A stretch of DNA of 64,000 nucleotides from Staphylococcus lutrae (GCF_002101335.1 NZ_CP020773.1:2108001-2172000), one strand, 5' to 3'. Counted from the first letter of the stretch, positions 35,336-45,135 are shown. Numbers and translations are program-made. The notes: generated by a model not told the origin, from the sequence alone.

Positions 35336-36127
35336 ATGGAATTATTTGTAAAAAAGGCACATCACTTGTCGTATCAACCGAGTTTAGCGCAAGGGGTTCA
35401 TATTGGAATAACAACACGTCGTCATGGACAAAGTGCATATCCAATGGAAGCTTTTAATATGGCAAGGTATATTGATGACGTACCAGAAAATATTACGCGT
35501 CACCAAGAAGTGCTAGCTGAAGAAATCGGCTTCCCCAGAGCACAATGGGTGTTTCCAATTCAAACACATGAAGCGCGTGTTGTCGAGATTACGAAAGCAG
35601 ACCAAGGCAAGAATATTGACATGCTTACGCAAGACACACTTTATGGCATTGATGCGATGTTTACATACGAGTTTGACACCTTATTAACGATGTGTTATGC
35701 CGATTGTGTCCCTATTTATTTTTATAGTCCGTCACACCATTTTATTGCGCTAGCACATGCAGGATGGCGAGGTACTGTCGCACGCATTGTCCACCGCGTG
35801 TTAGAACAGTTTCCGTATGATTATCAAGATTTATCCGTTGTGATTGGTCCAGCAACGTCTGACAGTTATGAAATCAACGAGGAAATATGGCATCAGTTTC
35901 AAAGCCTTCCCATTGATATTCGCCAGTATACGGTTAAGCGTGCTCCCAATCGATATGGCATAGATTTAAAATATGCGAATCAATTGTTATGTGAATCCTA
36001 TGGTGTCCCACGTTCGAATATTTATTGTACAAGCTACGCCACTTCGGAAGATTTAGAGTTATTTTTCTCATATCGTGTTGAAAAAGGACAAACAGGTAGA
36101 ATGTTAGCATTTATCGGTCAATCATGA
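35336..36127 (+). CDS. ylmD: YlmD/YfiH-family multicopper-oxidase-like (purine nucleoside/peptidoglycan editing) protein
   Basis: 263 residues of the Cu-oxidase_4 (DUF152) family. Key motifs are [35 protein letters not shown] and the SDSYEIN segment, holding the His/Cys metal site. Members have been described as purine nucleoside phosphorylase/adenosine deaminase-like enzymes or, in E. coli (PgeF), as peptidoglycan editing factors. The start at 35336 follows GGGAGGGG. The upstream extension is outside the family. First gene of the ylm cluster. Confidence 0.9.
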   Translation: MELFVKKAHHLSYQPSLAQGVHIGITTRRHGQSAYPMEAFNMARYIDDVPENITRHQEVLAEEIGFPRAQWVFPIQTHEARVVEITKADQGKNIDMLTQDTLYGIDAMFTYEFDTLLTMCYADCVPIYFYSPSHHFIALAHAGWRGTVARIVHRVLEQFPYDYQDLSVVIGPATSDSYEINEEIWHQFQSLPIDIRQYTVKRAPNRYGIDLKYANQLLCESYGVPRSNIYCTSYATSEDLELFFSYRVEKGQTGRMLAFIGQS

Positions 36128-36148
36128 TGTGAAAGAAGGAATGATTAA

Positions 36149-36823
36149 ATGTCAGTAAAATCAAATTTAAACGAAATAGAACAAATCATTACTCAGTATA
36201 TGGCTTTTCGTGAAGATCAAACGAGACCTCACGTGATTGCCGTCACAAAATATGTTACAATAGACCGAGCAAAAGAAGCGTATGCAGCGGGTATTCGTCA
36301 TTTCGGTGAAAATCGTATCGAAGGCTTTCTTGAGAAGAAGGCCGCATTACCAGATGATATTCAAATGCATTTTATCGGCACATTACAATCACGTAAAGTG
36401 AAAGACGTGATTCATCAAATTGATTATTTACACGCATTAGATCGTCAAAGTTTAGCGAAAGAAATTAGTAAACGTGCCCAACATGATGTGAAATGTTTTG
36501 TCCAAGTCAACGTTTCAGGCGAAGCATCTAAACAAGGTATAAGTTTAGATGAAGTCATTCCTTTTATTGAAATGTTGGCGTCATACGCGCATATTCATGT
36601 CATCGGCTTAATGACTATGGCGCCTTATACTGATGATGAAACTTATTTAAAAGAAATTTTTGAGAAACTTAAAAATAAACGCGATGAGGTCCAAGCATTA
36701 AATCTTTCATATGCACCTTGTAATGAACTTTCTATGGGGATGAGTAATGATTTTCATATCGCCACAGCAAGCGGTGCAACATTTGTTAGAATTGGAACGC
36801 GTCTTGTCGAAAAAGAGGAGTGA
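36149..36823 (+). CDS. ylmE: PLP-homeostasis protein, YggS/YlmE family
   Basis: 224 residues of a TIM barrel that binds pyridoxal phosphate: [14 protein letters not shown] (Schiff-base Lys), [39 protein letters not shown] and [12 protein letters not shown]. It keeps free PLP balanced and has no catalysis. Its TGA stop overlaps the GTG start of sepF (gtga). Confidence 0.93.
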   Translation: MSVKSNLNEIEQIITQYMAFREDQTRPHVIAVTKYVTIDRAKEAYAAGIRHFGENRIEGFLEKKAALPDDIQMHFIGTLQSRKVKDVIHQIDYLHALDRQSLAKEISKRAQHDVKCFVQVNVSGEASKQGISLDEVIPFIEMLASYAHIHVIGLMTMAPYTDDETYLKEIFEKLKNKRDEVQALNLSYAPCNELSMGMSNDFHIATASGATFVRIGTRLVEKEE

Positions 36824-37374
36824 ATCCATTGGCTATAAAAGATTTGTTCAATAATTTTTTTACAATTGAAGAAGAGGATGATGAGGCGTTCATTGCAGAG
36901 GAAGAGCGTCGTCGTGAACGAGAGCAACAAGCGAATAAGCAACAAACAGAGAAACCGAGAGCGATTCAATCTGTGCCGAAACGTCAATCGAGTCGGACAA
37001 AGGCTTCACAAAATGAAAAACAATTGCATATTGCACAAAAACAAGAGCAAGGGAATGTGGTGAACATGAATCAAACACAAGAATCGTATGATAATGGAAG
37101 TTCTAAAATGTGTTTATTTGAGCCACGTGTATTTTCTGACACACAAGATATTGCAGATGAGTTAAAAAATCGCCGTGCCACTTTGGTGAACCTCCAACGC
37201 ATTGATCAAGTGTCTGCAAAACGTATTATCGACTTTTTAAGTGGAACGGTATATGCAATCGGCGGTGATATTCAGCGTGTGGGTGCGGATATCTTTTTGT
37301 GTACACCGGACAACGTCGAAGTGGCCGGCAGCATCTCAGATCATATTGAGTCGATGGAAAAACATTACGAATAA
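36820..37374 (+). CDS. sepF: SepF, Z-ring bundling protein
   Basis: 184 residues. The N-terminal membrane-binding helix is [13 protein letters not shown], then an acidic/Gln-rich linker and the DUF552 domain ([20 protein letters not shown] to [20 protein letters not shown]). It aligns FtsZ filaments and can tether them to the membrane. GTG start, coupled to ylmE. Confidence 0.95.
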   Translation: MNPLAIKDLFNNFFTIEEEDDEAFIAEEERRREREQQANKQQTEKPRAIQSVPKRQSSRTKASQNEKQLHIAQKQEQGNVVNMNQTQESYDNGSSKMCLFEPRVFSDTQDIADELKNRRATLVNLQRIDQVSAKRIIDFLSGTVYAIGGDIQRVGADIFLCTPDNVEVAGSISDHIESMEKHYE

Positions 37375-37385
37375 GGGAGTATTTT

Positions 37386-37682
37386 ATGAGTATACAGTTA
37401 ACCACAACCATCTTTGAGTTCCTTCTATTTCTTGTTCGTGCCTATACTTTTGGTATGATTATTTATATTTTTATGTCCTGGTTACCAGGGGCGAGGGAAA
37501 GTACGATTGGGAGATGGATGGCGAAAATTTACGAACCATTTTTGGAACCATTTAGGCGTATTATTCCGGCGCTAGGTATCATTGATATCTCTCCTATTGT
37601 CGCATTTTTGGTTCTTAATTTATTTCAACGTGGTTTAGTTGCGATTTTCAATGTTATTCTTCGATCTTTTTTTAATTCATGA
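37386..37682 (+). CDS. ylmG: YggT/YlmG-family membrane protein
   Basis: 98 residues with two hydrophobic segments (FEFLLFLVRAYTFGMIIYIF and IVAFLVLNLFQRGLVAIFN) and the family motif PFLEPFRRIIPALG. Its role is unclear. It is linked with division proteins in the ylm cluster. Confidence 0.88.
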   Translation: MSIQLTTTIFEFLLFLVRAYTFGMIIYIFMSWLPGARESTIGRWMAKIYEPFLEPFRRIIPALGIIDISPIVAFLVLNLFQRGLVAIFNVILRSFFNS

Positions 37683-37722
37683 TTGTCAGTCGTAACTATA
37701 AACCATATACCGATATAAAATA

Positions 37723-37767
37723 GACTGTTGAACGCGTTTGATATGTGTTCAACAGTCTCTTTTTTTA
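37723..37767 (+). terminator. Terminator after ylmG
   Basis: GACTGTTGAAC and GTTCAACAGTC (11-bp perfect stem), then T8. It seems to close the ylmDEFG unit before the sialic-acid operon. Confidence 0.93.
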
Positions 37768-38095
37768 TCATCAATTGGGCGGAATAAATACTTTCGTATG
37801 TTAAAGAGAAATCCTTTAAATGTATATTTGAGTATAGACGTGTATGTTTCATGAGATGTCTTATCCCACGCTAATTTTATATCCAGAAACTTGTTTATCA
37901 CATGCCAAAGGTGCAAGGTTTTGTTGTGTGGTCTCTGGATAAAATTCCTAAAACGCAAAATTTCGTATGATTGTTATGTATGGAACAACCAACAATCTTT
38001 CGAATGAAAGTGACGAATATTTTACGTATGGAAAATAACAGCATTTGAAAGTAACAAAATTTATTCTGAAACACGTTTCTAAATTTTGACAACTA
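37768..38095. other. Intergenic stretch upstream of the sialic-acid operon
   Basis: About 330 bases, A/T-rich. No open frame with a ribosome site, insertion-sequence end or direct repeat was seen. Confidence 0.5.
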
Positions 38096-38124
38096 TTGAA
38101 AAACTGAACGTAAGCGCTTACAAT
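38096..38124 (+). promoter_or_regulatory. Operon promoter with overlapping CcpA cre site
   Basis: TTGAAA (38096-38101), a 17-base spacer and TACAAT (38119-38124). A cre-like palindrome lies at 38109-38123 (reverse strand TTGTAAGCGCTTACG, fitting WTGNAANCGNWNNC). It covers the -10 box, so CcpA-Hpr-P binding would block transcription when glucose is present. Confidence 0.7.
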
Positions 38125-38164
38125 TACCTTGTGAATGCATATTGTAGTAGAGGTGGTGATGATG

Positions 38165-38974
38165 ATGAGATTTTATAAAGTACTCGTTCCTATGATTGAA
38201 GCAAATTTTGAAAATATGACAAATACAGAAAAAGAAGTGGCAGAGTACTTTTTAAAGCAAAATTCGTTAGGTGATTTATCTACGGAGTTGATGTGTCGTG
38301 AACTTCATGTGTCAAAGGCCACTTTAACCCGCTTTGCAAAAAAATGTGGTTTTACGGGTTTTAGTGAATTTTTATTTCACTATAGAGAAATGATGAGAGA
38401 AAAAGAAGATATATTAGCTTATAAAGATTTAACTCAAAAAGTGTTGTTTGATTATGAAGAAATGTTGCGAAAAAATTATTCTATTCTTAATGAGAATCAA
38501 CTAGAGCGCATTATAGAAATGGTGGATCAGGCTGAACGCGTTTATTTATATGGCAAAGGGAGCTCGGCCCTAGCGCTTAAAGAGATGAAAATGAGATTTA
38601 TGCGTTTAGGAATCATTTGCGAAGTGATTGAAGATGATGACATGTTCGTTTGGAATAATTTGCTTGTCGATACGACTTGTCTCGTCATTGGTGCTTCCAT
38701 TTCAGGTAAAACCAGTTCAGTGTTAAATGCACTGGCATCTGCTCAAAAACAAGGTGCTCAAACCGTTTTGATGACGACTCGAAATTTTGCAGATCACGAT
38801 TTAACCTGTGATGAAACGTTATTATTAGCAGCAAATAAAAATTTGTCATATGGCAATATTATTTCACCTCAAATTCCTATTTTACTCATGGTAGATTGCT
38901 TGTTTTCTTACTATTTAGAAAACCCGAATCGAAGAATGAATTATGATCAAACGATTATTGAAAAAGAAGAATAG
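38165..38974 (+). CDS. RpiR-family transcriptional regulator of the sialic-acid operon
   Basis: 269 residues with an N-terminal RpiR helix-turn-helix (MTNTEKEVAEYFLKQNS, then LSTELMCRELHVSKATLTRF) and a C-terminal SIS sugar-binding domain (AERVYLYGKGSSALALKEM, LVIGASISGKTSSV). It probably senses a phosphosugar such as ManNAc-6-P or GlcNAc-6-P, as NanR regulators of this type do in Gram-positives. Three in-frame ATGs (38159, 38162, 38165) follow AGAGGTGG. The third has the best spacing. Confidence 0.85.
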   Translation: MRFYKVLVPMIEANFENMTNTEKEVAEYFLKQNSLGDLSTELMCRELHVSKATLTRFAKKCGFTGFSEFLFHYREMMREKEDILAYKDLTQKVLFDYEEMLRKNYSILNENQLERIIEMVDQAERVYLYGKGSSALALKEMKMRFMRLGIICEVIEDDDMFVWNNLLVDTTCLVIGASISGKTSSVLNALASAQKQGAQTVLMTTRNFADHDLTCDETLLLAANKNLSYGNIISPQIPILLMVDCLFSYYLENPNRRMNYDQTIIEKEE

Positions 38975-39075
38975 GAATGTTTTGGATACTAAATAGTGTT
39001 TCACAAAAATAAAATTAGTGAAAATGTTGTTATATTGTGATAGTAATTCATAAATTGATGAGAAGGAGAATAAAG

Positions 39076-39993
39076 ATGAGAGATTTAACAAAGTATGAAG
39101 GGATTATTCCGGCATTTTATGCATGTTACGACGAACAAGGAGAAGTCAGTCAAGAGAGAGTAAAACAACAAGTTCAATATTTTATTGACAAAGGTGTACA
39201 AGGGATTTATGTCAACGGTTCCTCTGGGGAATGTATTTATCAAAATGTAGAAGACCGTAAAAAAATTATAGAAGCAGTGATGGAAGTGGCTAATGGCAAA
39301 TTGACGGTCATTAATCATGTTGCTTGCAATAACACAAAAGACAGTGTAGCACTAGCTGCACACTCTGAAAAATTGGGTGTAGATGCCATTGCTGCGATTC
39401 CACCGATCTATTTTAAGTTACCCGAGTATTCAATCGAAACATACTGGAATACGATTAGTGAAGCAGCTCCCAACACAGATTTTATTATTTACAATATTCC
39501 ACAATTAGCTGGGGTAGCCTTAACCGATCAATTATATGCAAAAATGCGTCAAAACTCACGTGTCATTGGTGTGAAAAATTCTTCAATGGCTGTACAAGAT
39601 ATACAAAGATTTGTTGCAGCAGGCGGTGAGAATTACATTGTTTTTAATGGTCCAGATGAACAATTTGTCGGTGGGCGCACAATGGGAGCGAAAGCTGGTA
39701 TCGGAGGAACTTATGGTGTCATGCCAGACCTGTTTATTAAATTGGACGCGCTCATTCAAGCGCAAGATATTGCACAAGCACAAAAGTTACAATATGCAAT
39801 CAATGAGATTATTGATGTGTTAGTTTCTGGTCATGCCAATATGTATGCGATTGCAAAAGAAGTGTTAAGAATCAATGAGCAATTAGATTTAGGTTCAGTC
39901 CGTGAACCGCTAGCCCCTTTAGACACATCAGATAAAGACATAGCGCAAGTTGCTACAAAGAAAATTAATGATACACGAAATGCCTTTTTATAA
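39076..39993 (+). CDS. nanA: N-acetylneuraminate lyase / DHDPS-family aldolase
   Basis: 305 residues of the class I aldolase barrel. GIYVNGSSGECIYQ matches the GSSGE signature of sialic-acid lyases, YNIPQLAGV holds the Tyr, and GVKNSSMAVQD the Schiff-base Lys (near 165). It splits N-acetylneuraminate into ManNAc and pyruvate. It differs clearly from the S. aureus chromosomal NanA type and looks like a different subgroup. The start at 39076 follows GAAGGAG. The upstream in-frame residues are spurious. Confidence 0.82.
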   Translation: MRDLTKYEGIIPAFYACYDEQGEVSQERVKQQVQYFIDKGVQGIYVNGSSGECIYQNVEDRKKIIEAVMEVANGKLTVINHVACNNTKDSVALAAHSEKLGVDAIAAIPPIYFKLPEYSIETYWNTISEAAPNTDFIIYNIPQLAGVALTDQLYAKMRQNSRVIGVKNSSMAVQDIQRFVAAGGENYIVFNGPDEQFVGGRTMGAKAGIGGTYGVMPDLFIKLDALIQAQDIAQAQKLQYAINEIIDVLVSGHANMYAIAKEVLRINEQLDLGSVREPLAPLDTSDKDIAQVATKKINDTRNAFL

Positions 39994-40038
39994 TTTTAAT
40001 ATGAAGTCATCAATTAGATTTTTAAGGGAGTGTTTTTC

Positions 40039-41580
40039 ATGAAAACAACGGGTTTTACTTTAATCGATTTAGTTGTTTTAATTGTTTATTTACTTGCTGT
40101 TCTAGTTGCGGGGCTTTATTTTTCGAAAAAAGAAATGCAAGGGAAAGAGTTTTTCAAAGGTGACGGTTCTGTGCCGTGGTATGTCACATCCGTTTCTATT
40201 TTTGCTACAATGTTAAGCCCCATTTCATTTCTAGGTTTAGCGGGTAACTCATACGCTGGAAGTTGGATCTTATGGTTTGCACAGCTTGGTATGTTAATTG
40301 CTATTCCTTTAGCGATTAAATATGTGCTTCCTATTTTTGCACGGATGGATATCGATACAGCATATGACTATTTGGAGCGACGTTATGAAGCAAAATCATT
40401 ACGTGTCATTTCGGCACTCTTATTCATCATTTATCAATTGGGACGTATTTCGATTATTATGTATTTGCCATCTGTAGGGTTAGCGCGATTAACAGGAATC
40501 GACATTAATATTTTAATTATCCTTATGGGTGTCATTGCCATTGTTTATTCCTACACAGGCGGTTTGAAATCCGTACTTTGGACAGATTTTATTCAAGGTG
40601 TCATTTTATCTGGGGGTGCATTACTTGCGTTATTCGTGTTAATTAAAGATGTAGATGGCGGAATAGGAACGATAACAGAACAATTGGCGAATGGAAAATT
40701 TATTGGACCTACAGAAAAGATTTTTGATCCTAATATTTTGTCGAGTTCAATCTTCTTAATTATTATCGGTTCAGGTTTAACAATATTTTCATCGTATGCG
40801 TCTTCTCAAGACTTAGTACAACGTTTTACGACAACACAAAACATTAAAAAATTAAATAAAATGTTGTTGACGAACGGGGTGTTATCTTTAGGTGTTGCGA
40901 CAGTATTCTATTTAATGGGAACAGGTCTATACGTGTTTTATAAATTACAACATGTCAGTGATGCGACAAATCAAATCCCGCAAGACCAAATCTTCATGTA
41001 TTTTATTGCATATCAATTACCAGTAGGTGTGACGGGGATTATTTTAGCGGCGATTTATGCAGCGGCACAGTCAACCATTTCAACAGGCTTAAACTCAGTC
41101 GCGACATCATGGACGCTTGATATTCAAGATATTATTTCAAAAGGAATGTCAGATAAACATCGCACGCGAATTGCACAAATTGTATCTTTACTCGTTGGGG
41201 TATTTTCAATTGTGGTGTCCATTGTGATGGCACACTCAGATATTAAATCGGCTTATGAATGGTTCAATGGATTTATGGGTCTCGTTTTAGGACTTCTTGG
41301 TGGTGTTTTTGTCCTCGGTTTTGTAAGTAAAAAAGCAAATAAATATGGGGCTTATGCAGCATTAATTGTTTCAACCATTGTTATGGTTTGTATCAAGTAT
41401 GTCTTGCCACCTGAAGCAGTGAACTATTGGGCGTATTCACTTATCTCAATCTCTGTATCATGCGTCACAGGTTACGTGGTATCTATTTTGACTGGAAATA
41501 AAGTGTCTGCACCTCAATATACAACAATTCATGATATTCCAGAAATTTTAGCGGATGGTTCTTGGGAAAAACGACATTAA
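40039..41580 (+). CDS. Sodium:solute symporter (SSS family), probable sialic-acid transporter
   Basis: 513 residues and about 13 hydrophobic helices. SSS family features are VPWYVTSVSIFATMLSPISF, the YSYTGGLKSVLWTDFIQG region, and ILAAIYAAAQSTISTGLNS near the Na+ site. Placement between a lyase and YhcH-type gene suggests it imports sialic acid or an anhydro derivative. The start at 40039 lies after AAGGGAG. Confidence 0.82.
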   Translation: MKTTGFTLIDLVVLIVYLLAVLVAGLYFSKKEMQGKEFFKGDGSVPWYVTSVSIFATMLSPISFLGLAGNSYAGSWILWFAQLGMLIAIPLAIKYVLPIFARMDIDTAYDYLERRYEAKSLRVISALLFIIYQLGRISIIMYLPSVGLARLTGIDINILIILMGVIAIVYSYTGGLKSVLWTDFIQGVILSGGALLALFVLIKDVDGGIGTITEQLANGKFIGPTEKIFDPNILSSSIFLIIIGSGLTIFSSYASSQDLVQRFTTTQNIKKLNKMLLTNGVLSLGVATVFYLMGTGLYVFYKLQHVSDATNQIPQDQIFMYFIAYQLPVGVTGIILAAIYAAAQSTISTGLNSVATSWTLDIQDIISKGMSDKHRTRIAQIVSLLVGVFSIVVSIVMAHSDIKSAYEWFNGFMGLVLGLLGGVFVLGFVSKKANKYGAYAALIVSTIVMVCIKYVLPPEAVNYWAYSLISISVSCVTGYVVSILTGNKVSAPQYTTIHDIPEILADGSWEKRH

Positions 41581-41600
41581 ACTGAAACGGGGGCAACTAC

Positions 41601-42050
41601 ATGATTATTGCTGAAAGAAAAGATTTTAAAAGATATGTTGCTATAAATCCACATTTTCATAAAGTTAACGACTTTTTAGCGAATACTGATTTGTCACAAT
41701 TGGAAGAGGGACGCATTGATATTGATGGAGATAATGTATTTGCCAATTGTATGACGTATGTTGCAGATGGTGTAGCAGGGGGACAATTTGAGAACCATAA
41801 AAAATATATTGATATTCATCTTGTCATTCATAATACTGAAGAAATGGCAGTGAGTGCACTCCAAGATGCACGTTCAAAAGCAGAATTCGATGTAGAAAAT
41901 GATTTTGAGTTGTTTGATAGTGATCATTATCAAATAATAAAATTAAATGAAAGTAATCTTCTTGTGACTTTTGAAGAAGACTTGCATCAGCCTAAAGTAC
42001 GTGTAAATGACGACAACGTCAAAAAACTGGTCATTAAAGTTTTGAATTAA
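41601..42050 (+). CDS. YhcH/YjgK/YiaL-family protein (NanQ-like)
   Basis: 149 residues of the DUF386 cupin family with the conserved YVADGVAGGQFENHKKYIDIH (His and Glu metal ligands) and VTFEEDLHQPKV. E. coli YhcH (NanQ) in the nan operon speeds anomerisation of sialic acid, so the same role is likely here. It follows the symporter by 20 bases. Confidence 0.85.
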   Translation: MIIAERKDFKRYVAINPHFHKVNDFLANTDLSQLEEGRIDIDGDNVFANCMTYVADGVAGGQFENHKKYIDIHLVIHNTEEMAVSALQDARSKAEFDVENDFELFDSDHYQIIKLNESNLLVTFEEDLHQPKVRVNDDNVKKLVIKVLN

Positions 42051-42159
42051 CCGTGTCATCAATCGATGGACTGGAAATGAATGGCATATTAAAAGTCATC
42101 TTCCGTATAAATCTTATAAACCGAACATTCAAAATTAATGAGAAAGTAAGTGAAGGATA

Positions 42160-43275
42160 ATGATAAGATATGGCATTGTAGGTACAGGTTATTTTGGAGC
42201 TGATTTAGCGAGATCTATTCGAAAAATTGATGATGCAGAGGTGACGGCAGTTTTTGATTCAAATCATGCAGAAGAAGTTGCAATGGAATTACAGGCGGAC
42301 GTTTGTAACAGTTTAGATGAATTGGTGTGTAGAAACGATGTGGATTGTGTCATTGTGGCGTCTCCAAGTCACTTGCATCGTGAACCTGTGATTAAAGCGG
42401 CAGAGCATGGCAAACATGTATTTTGTGAGAAGCCAATTGCACTTAATTTTGAAGATTGTAAAGCGATGGTCGATGCGTGTCACACACATCAGGTGAAGTT
42501 TATGGCGGGACACATTATGAACTTTTTTAATGGTGTTCATCAGGCAAAGCGTTTAATCAGTGAGGGGCGGATAGGAAAAGTCCTTTATTGCCATGCGACA
42601 CGTACAGGTTGGGAAGAACCGCAGTCCACTGTTTCTTGGAAAAAAATACGTGCGCAATCAGGAGGGCATCTGTATCATCATATCCACGAATTAGATTGTA
42701 TACAGTTTATGATGGGAGGATTGCCAGAGCGGGTCACAATGGTTGGTGGTAACGTTTACCATAAAGGTGACCAGTTTGGTGATGAAGACGACATGCTAAT
42801 CCTCACTTTAGAATATGATGACGATCGGTACGCTTTACTTGAATATGGGAATGCATTCCGTTGGGGAGAACATTACGTCCTCATTGAAGGAACAAAAGGA
42901 GCGATAAAACTCGATTTATATCAAACTGGCGGAACGCTACGTGTGAAGGGTGAGGACGACTCGCATTTCTTAATTCACGAAACACAAGAAGAGGATAATG
43001 AAAGAACGGCCATCTACACAGGTCGGGGGATGGATGGTGCGATTGCCTATGGTAAACCAGGGATAAGAACGCCATTATGGCTTCAAACATGTATCGATAA
43101 AGAAATGTCATATCTTCATCACGTATTAACAGGGGGAACGATATCTGAAGAATACTTGAAACTTTTAAATGGCGTGGCTGCATTAGAATCAATTGCGACA
43201 GCAGATGCGTGTACAATATCTTTGAATGAAGATAGAAAAGTTTCGCTAGATGAAGTGACTCAAGGCCTTTTGTAA
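42160..43275 (+). CDS. Gfo/Idh/MocA oxidoreductase, YjhC/NanY-like (2,7-anhydro-sialic acid)
   Basis: 371 residues with an N-terminal NAD-binding Rossmann motif (YGIVGTGYFGADLARSI) and the family KPIAL region (FCEKPIALNFEDC). The segments GHIMNFFNGVHQA, SWKKIRAQSGGHLYHHIHEL and GVAALESIATADA match, as I recall, E. coli YjhC and the R. gnavus NanOx enzyme. Those convert 2,7-anhydro-Neu5Ac to Neu5Ac by a reversible oxidation. Length agrees with YjhC (about 372). This makes the operon a candidate for 2,7-anhydro-sialic acid use. Confidence 0.8.
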   Translation: MIRYGIVGTGYFGADLARSIRKIDDAEVTAVFDSNHAEEVAMELQADVCNSLDELVCRNDVDCVIVASPSHLHREPVIKAAEHGKHVFCEKPIALNFEDCKAMVDACHTHQVKFMAGHIMNFFNGVHQAKRLISEGRIGKVLYCHATRTGWEEPQSTVSWKKIRAQSGGHLYHHIHELDCIQFMMGGLPERVTMVGGNVYHKGDQFGDEDDMLILTLEYDDDRYALLEYGNAFRWGEHYVLIEGTKGAIKLDLYQTGGTLRVKGEDDSHFLIHETQEEDNERTAIYTGRGMDGAIAYGKPGIRTPLWLQTCIDKEMSYLHHVLTGGTISEEYLKLLNGVAALESIATADACTISLNEDRKVSLDEVTQGLL

Positions 43276-43340
43276 TCGCAGAGTATAATTTTCGAAGTAT
43301 CATTAAATGAAATCATGTCAACGTTATGTATCTAAAATGT

Positions 43341-43372
43341 AAAAGGCTCGTTTCAATGACAATGAGCCTTTT
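43341..43372 (+). terminator. Terminator of the sialic-acid operon
   Basis: AAAAGGCTC and GAGCCTTTT with a 14-base loop and T-rich tail. Confidence 0.88.
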
Positions 43373-43551
43373 ATTATTTTTGATATTTTAAATGTTAAGG
43401 CGAGTCGCTGATTCTAAATATGTGTAAACAAGCCGTTTCCACTTCCTTATTCACTTCAATTAATGATAAACTGTATAAGCAACGTGATTCATATTGATCA
43501 ATGTGAATGACAGTCGAATGTTAGGATTAATTAGGAAAAGGAGTTCCGCAT

Positions 43552-44322
43552 TTGGATATTTATCAACACTTTCGTCCCGAAGAGCACGAACTAATTGATG
43601 ATTTATTAGATAAAGTGCGACAAGCAGAAGCACAGTATGCACCAGTTTTGACACACTTTTTAGATCCGCGTGGTCAATATATTTTAGAGGTCATTGTCGG
43701 TAGTTTTAATGATTTAAAGGTCACATTCAACGGGGGATCTCAAGTTGAAAGATGTCGTGCGATCATTGCCCCAAATTATTTTGAACCGACTTTAGAAGAT
43801 TTCGAGCTCAGTTTAATAGAAATTGATTATCCAGCTAAATTTGTAACAATACAACATCCACATGTGTTAGGGACTTTAATGTCATTAGGAATTGAACGTG
43901 AACAAGTCGGGGATATTATTGTGTCTGACCGCATACAATTCGTTTTGACAAAACAACTGGAATCATATATTATGTTAGAATTAACACGGATTAAAGGGGC
44001 AACAATTAAACTTAATGTTATCCCATTTGAAGATATGGTACAATCAAAAGTACATTGGGAAACGTTTGAAGCGACAGTGAGTGCGACACGGTTAGATGTC
44101 GTGCTTAAGGAAATGATACGTAAATCTCGTACAATTGCTAAAAACTATATACAGCGTAAGCGTGTCAAAGTGAATTATACTTTGATTGAAGCGGCTGATT
44201 TTCAACTTGAAGTCGGGGATTTGTTGTCCATTCAAGGTTATGGACGTGCAAAAATCACGAATATTGGAACACGTACTAAAAAAGATAAAATAAGGATCAC
44301 CTATCAAACTTTATTTAAATAG
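43552..44322 (+). CDS. ylmH: YlmH-family S4 RNA-binding protein
   Basis: 256 residues: an N-terminal RRM-like domain and a C-terminal S4 domain (about 180-245: ATVSATRLDVVLKEMIRK, AKNYIQRKRVKVNYTLIEA). YlmH is implicated in ribosome quality control and in division in B. subtilis and S. pneumoniae. TTG start eight bases after AAAGGAG. It should follow ylmG directly, but the sialic-acid operon lies between. Confidence 0.9.
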   Translation: MDIYQHFRPEEHELIDDLLDKVRQAEAQYAPVLTHFLDPRGQYILEVIVGSFNDLKVTFNGGSQVERCRAIIAPNYFEPTLEDFELSLIEIDYPAKFVTIQHPHVLGTLMSLGIEREQVGDIIVSDRIQFVLTKQLESYIMLELTRIKGATIKLNVIPFEDMVQSKVHWETFEATVSATRLDVVLKEMIRKSRTIAKNYIQRKRVKVNYTLIEAADFQLEVGDLLSIQGYGRAKITNIGTRTKKDKIRITYQTLFK

Positions 44323-44345
44323 TGTATGATGGAGGAGGACAAGAA

Positions 44346-44936
44346 ATGGCTTTCACACCAAGTGAGATTAAAAACAAATCATTTACGCGTATTAAAAATG
44401 GTTTTGAACCTGCTGAAGTTGAACAATATTTAGAACAATTGAGTCATGAAATAGAGCGTTTAAAAGAGGATAAAAAACAACTAGAAAAAGTGTTAGAAGA
44501 ACGTGATGCGCACATTCAATCGTTCAAAGAGGTCGAAAAATCAGTTGGCGAAGCGATTGTGAGTGCCCAACGCGCGGCAGATGAGACAAAGGCAGCTGCG
44601 CAAAAAGAACACGACGCCATCATTCAACGTGCACAGGCAGAAGCCAGTCGCATTGTCAATGATGGTTTAGAAAAGGCACGCCGACTCTCTTTCCAAACGG
44701 AAGATATGAAGCGGCAATCTAAAATTTTCCGTGCACGTTTTAAAATGCTCGTAGAAGCACAACTTGATTTATTAAAAAGTGATGATTGGGAATATTTGTT
44801 GAATTATGATCTTGATGCACAACAAGTGACAGAAGAAAATTTTCAACATTTAAATGAACAAGATATCACTGAACAAGAAAAGCAACAAGCGGAACAAAAT
44901 AAAACAACGAAATCAGATAACGATACAGACAAGTAA
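44346..44936 (+). CDS. divIVA: DivIVA cell-division topology protein
   Basis: 196 residues, starting MAFTPSEIKNKSFTRIKNGF, the lipid-binding N-terminus with crossed Phe/Arg. A long coiled coil (EQYLEQLSHEIERLKEDKKQ) and an acidic/Gln tail follow. It marks negatively curved membrane at septa. The SD GGAGGAGG is before ATG 44346. The upstream in-frame codon precedes it. Confidence 0.95.
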   Translation: MAFTPSEIKNKSFTRIKNGFEPAEVEQYLEQLSHEIERLKEDKKQLEKVLEERDAHIQSFKEVEKSVGEAIVSAQRAADETKAAAQKEHDAIIQRAQAEASRIVNDGLEKARRLSFQTEDMKRQSKIFRARFKMLVEAQLDLLKSDDWEYLLNYDLDAQQVTEENFQHLNEQDITEQEKQQAEQNKTTKSDNDTDK

Positions 44937-44939
44937 AAG

Positions 44940-45118
44940 AGACCATCATCTGTACAGCGAACTAGGAGAGGTGAGAGCCTAGTAGATGACCTGTTTTAAT
45001 ATCACTGTATTGTCATTCACTAAAATAAATTCTAACGAGAGAACTCTAAGCTGAGTTAAACAGGGTGGTACCGCGGTTCGTCCGTCCCTGTCACTGAGCT
45101 TAGAGTTCTTTTGAGTTA
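44940..45118 (+). promoter_or_regulatory. T-box riboswitch of ileS
   Basis: The T-box core AGGGTGGTACCGCG is at 45062-45075. A terminator stem AGAACTCTAAGCT/AGCTTAGAGTTCT with T4 follows. Stem I includes GAACTAGGAGAGG/AGCCTAGT. An ATC in AATATCACTG near 44998-45008 could be the Ile specifier, although I cannot fold it. Uncharged tRNA-Ile would favour readthrough. Confidence 0.92.
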
Positions 45119-45135
45119 AAGGAGTGTAATTAAAA

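Noticed and set aside
35188..35457. 89-codon open frame after ftsZ
   Set aside because: It runs over the ftsZ terminator and into the ylmD start in another frame; no ribosome site.
42881..43303. 140-codon frame antisense to the YjhC-like gene
   Set aside because: Shadow frame without start signals; the sense strand has clear family motifs.
45050..45115. Inverted repeat before ileS as a simple terminator
   Set aside because: The conserved T-box core lies within it, so it is part of the tRNA-sensing leader.
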